64,000 nucleotides of DNA from Cristatella mucedo. Lineage: Eukaryota > Bryozoa > Phylactolaemata > Cristatellidae. Position numbers and translations under genes: made by a program. Positions within the stretch are counted from its first letter, which is position 1, and the number at the start of each line of letters is the position of its first letter. Under the pieces are notes generated by a model that did no database searches, was not told where the DNA came from, and worked only from the letters and a program-made list of their open reading frames with translations. The stretch covers positions 1 through 64,000 of the forward strand of contig WPIO01000031.1 of assembly GCA_009760855.2 (NCBI GenBank). Direction: 5' to 3'. Below are positions 63,857 to 64,000 of the stretch, in pieces.

Positions 63857-64000
63857 GTACTGTTGTTGACTGAAGATTGAAGCTTGTGGGATAAGTCAAA
63901 CAATCTATGGAGTCACCGACTTTTGTACGGACGATTATGCTGCAACTTAATAGATTCACGGTGGCCACGATCTCGCCATCTGTTGCCTAGGCTGTCTTAC

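Overview
The window is animal nuclear DNA. Genes are broken into many short exons with GT-AG introns. SINEs, non-LTR retrotransposons and microsatellites fill the introns and spacers, and there is no bacterial-style gene packing. The species cannot be read from the sequence. The mixture (single-copy animal genes, tRNA-derived SINEs, CR1/L2-like LINEs, moderate intron length, and a cysteine-module protein of a type I associate with marine invertebrates) suggests an invertebrate, possibly a sponge. That placement is weak inference.

Three protein-coding genes were reconstructed exon by exon with matching splice phases, all on the + strand. (1) 6857-25361 is an ECT2 orthologue, a Rho guanine-nucleotide exchange factor for cytokinesis, with N-terminal BRCT domains, a basic nuclear-localisation segment, a DH-PH catalytic unit and a basic tail. 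(2) 37613-50827 is a UBAC2 orthologue, a rhomboid-like ER membrane protein with a C-terminal UBA domain, in eight exons. (3) 52997-62721 encodes a 129-residue secreted protein made of two tandem eight-cysteine modules. Each module is encoded by a matching exon pair, and I know no named family for it. The three genes have no evident functional link.

Layout: 1-5475 holds two antisense retrotransposon copies (LINE family A, then family B). 5476-6856 is the spacer upstream of ECT2, with an uncharacterised antisense open frame at 5856-6131. ECT2 follows to 25361. 25362-37600 is a repeat-rich spacer: nested SINEs in a LINE-A fragment, a second LINE-A copy carrying a 73-bp insertion with its target duplication, a chimeric open frame, a LINE-B 3' end split by a 1.2-kb solo LTR, and a stretch (33.6-35.8 kb) with open frames and donor-like sites that I could not assign. 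UBAC2 follows, with decayed LINE copies in both orientations in its introns. The cysteine-module gene occupies the last 11 kb, with another decayed LINE-B copy in its third intron and a polyadenylation signal at 62907.

The repeats form one connected system. LINE-B ends in a hairpin-forming tail. The same tail forms the 3' half of a tRNA-derived SINE (SINE1) and also occurs alone as roughly 75-bp elements, at least one of them with a target-site duplication. A second tRNA-derived SINE (SINE2) has a different tail. LINE family A has its own conserved 3' end, seen at four loci.
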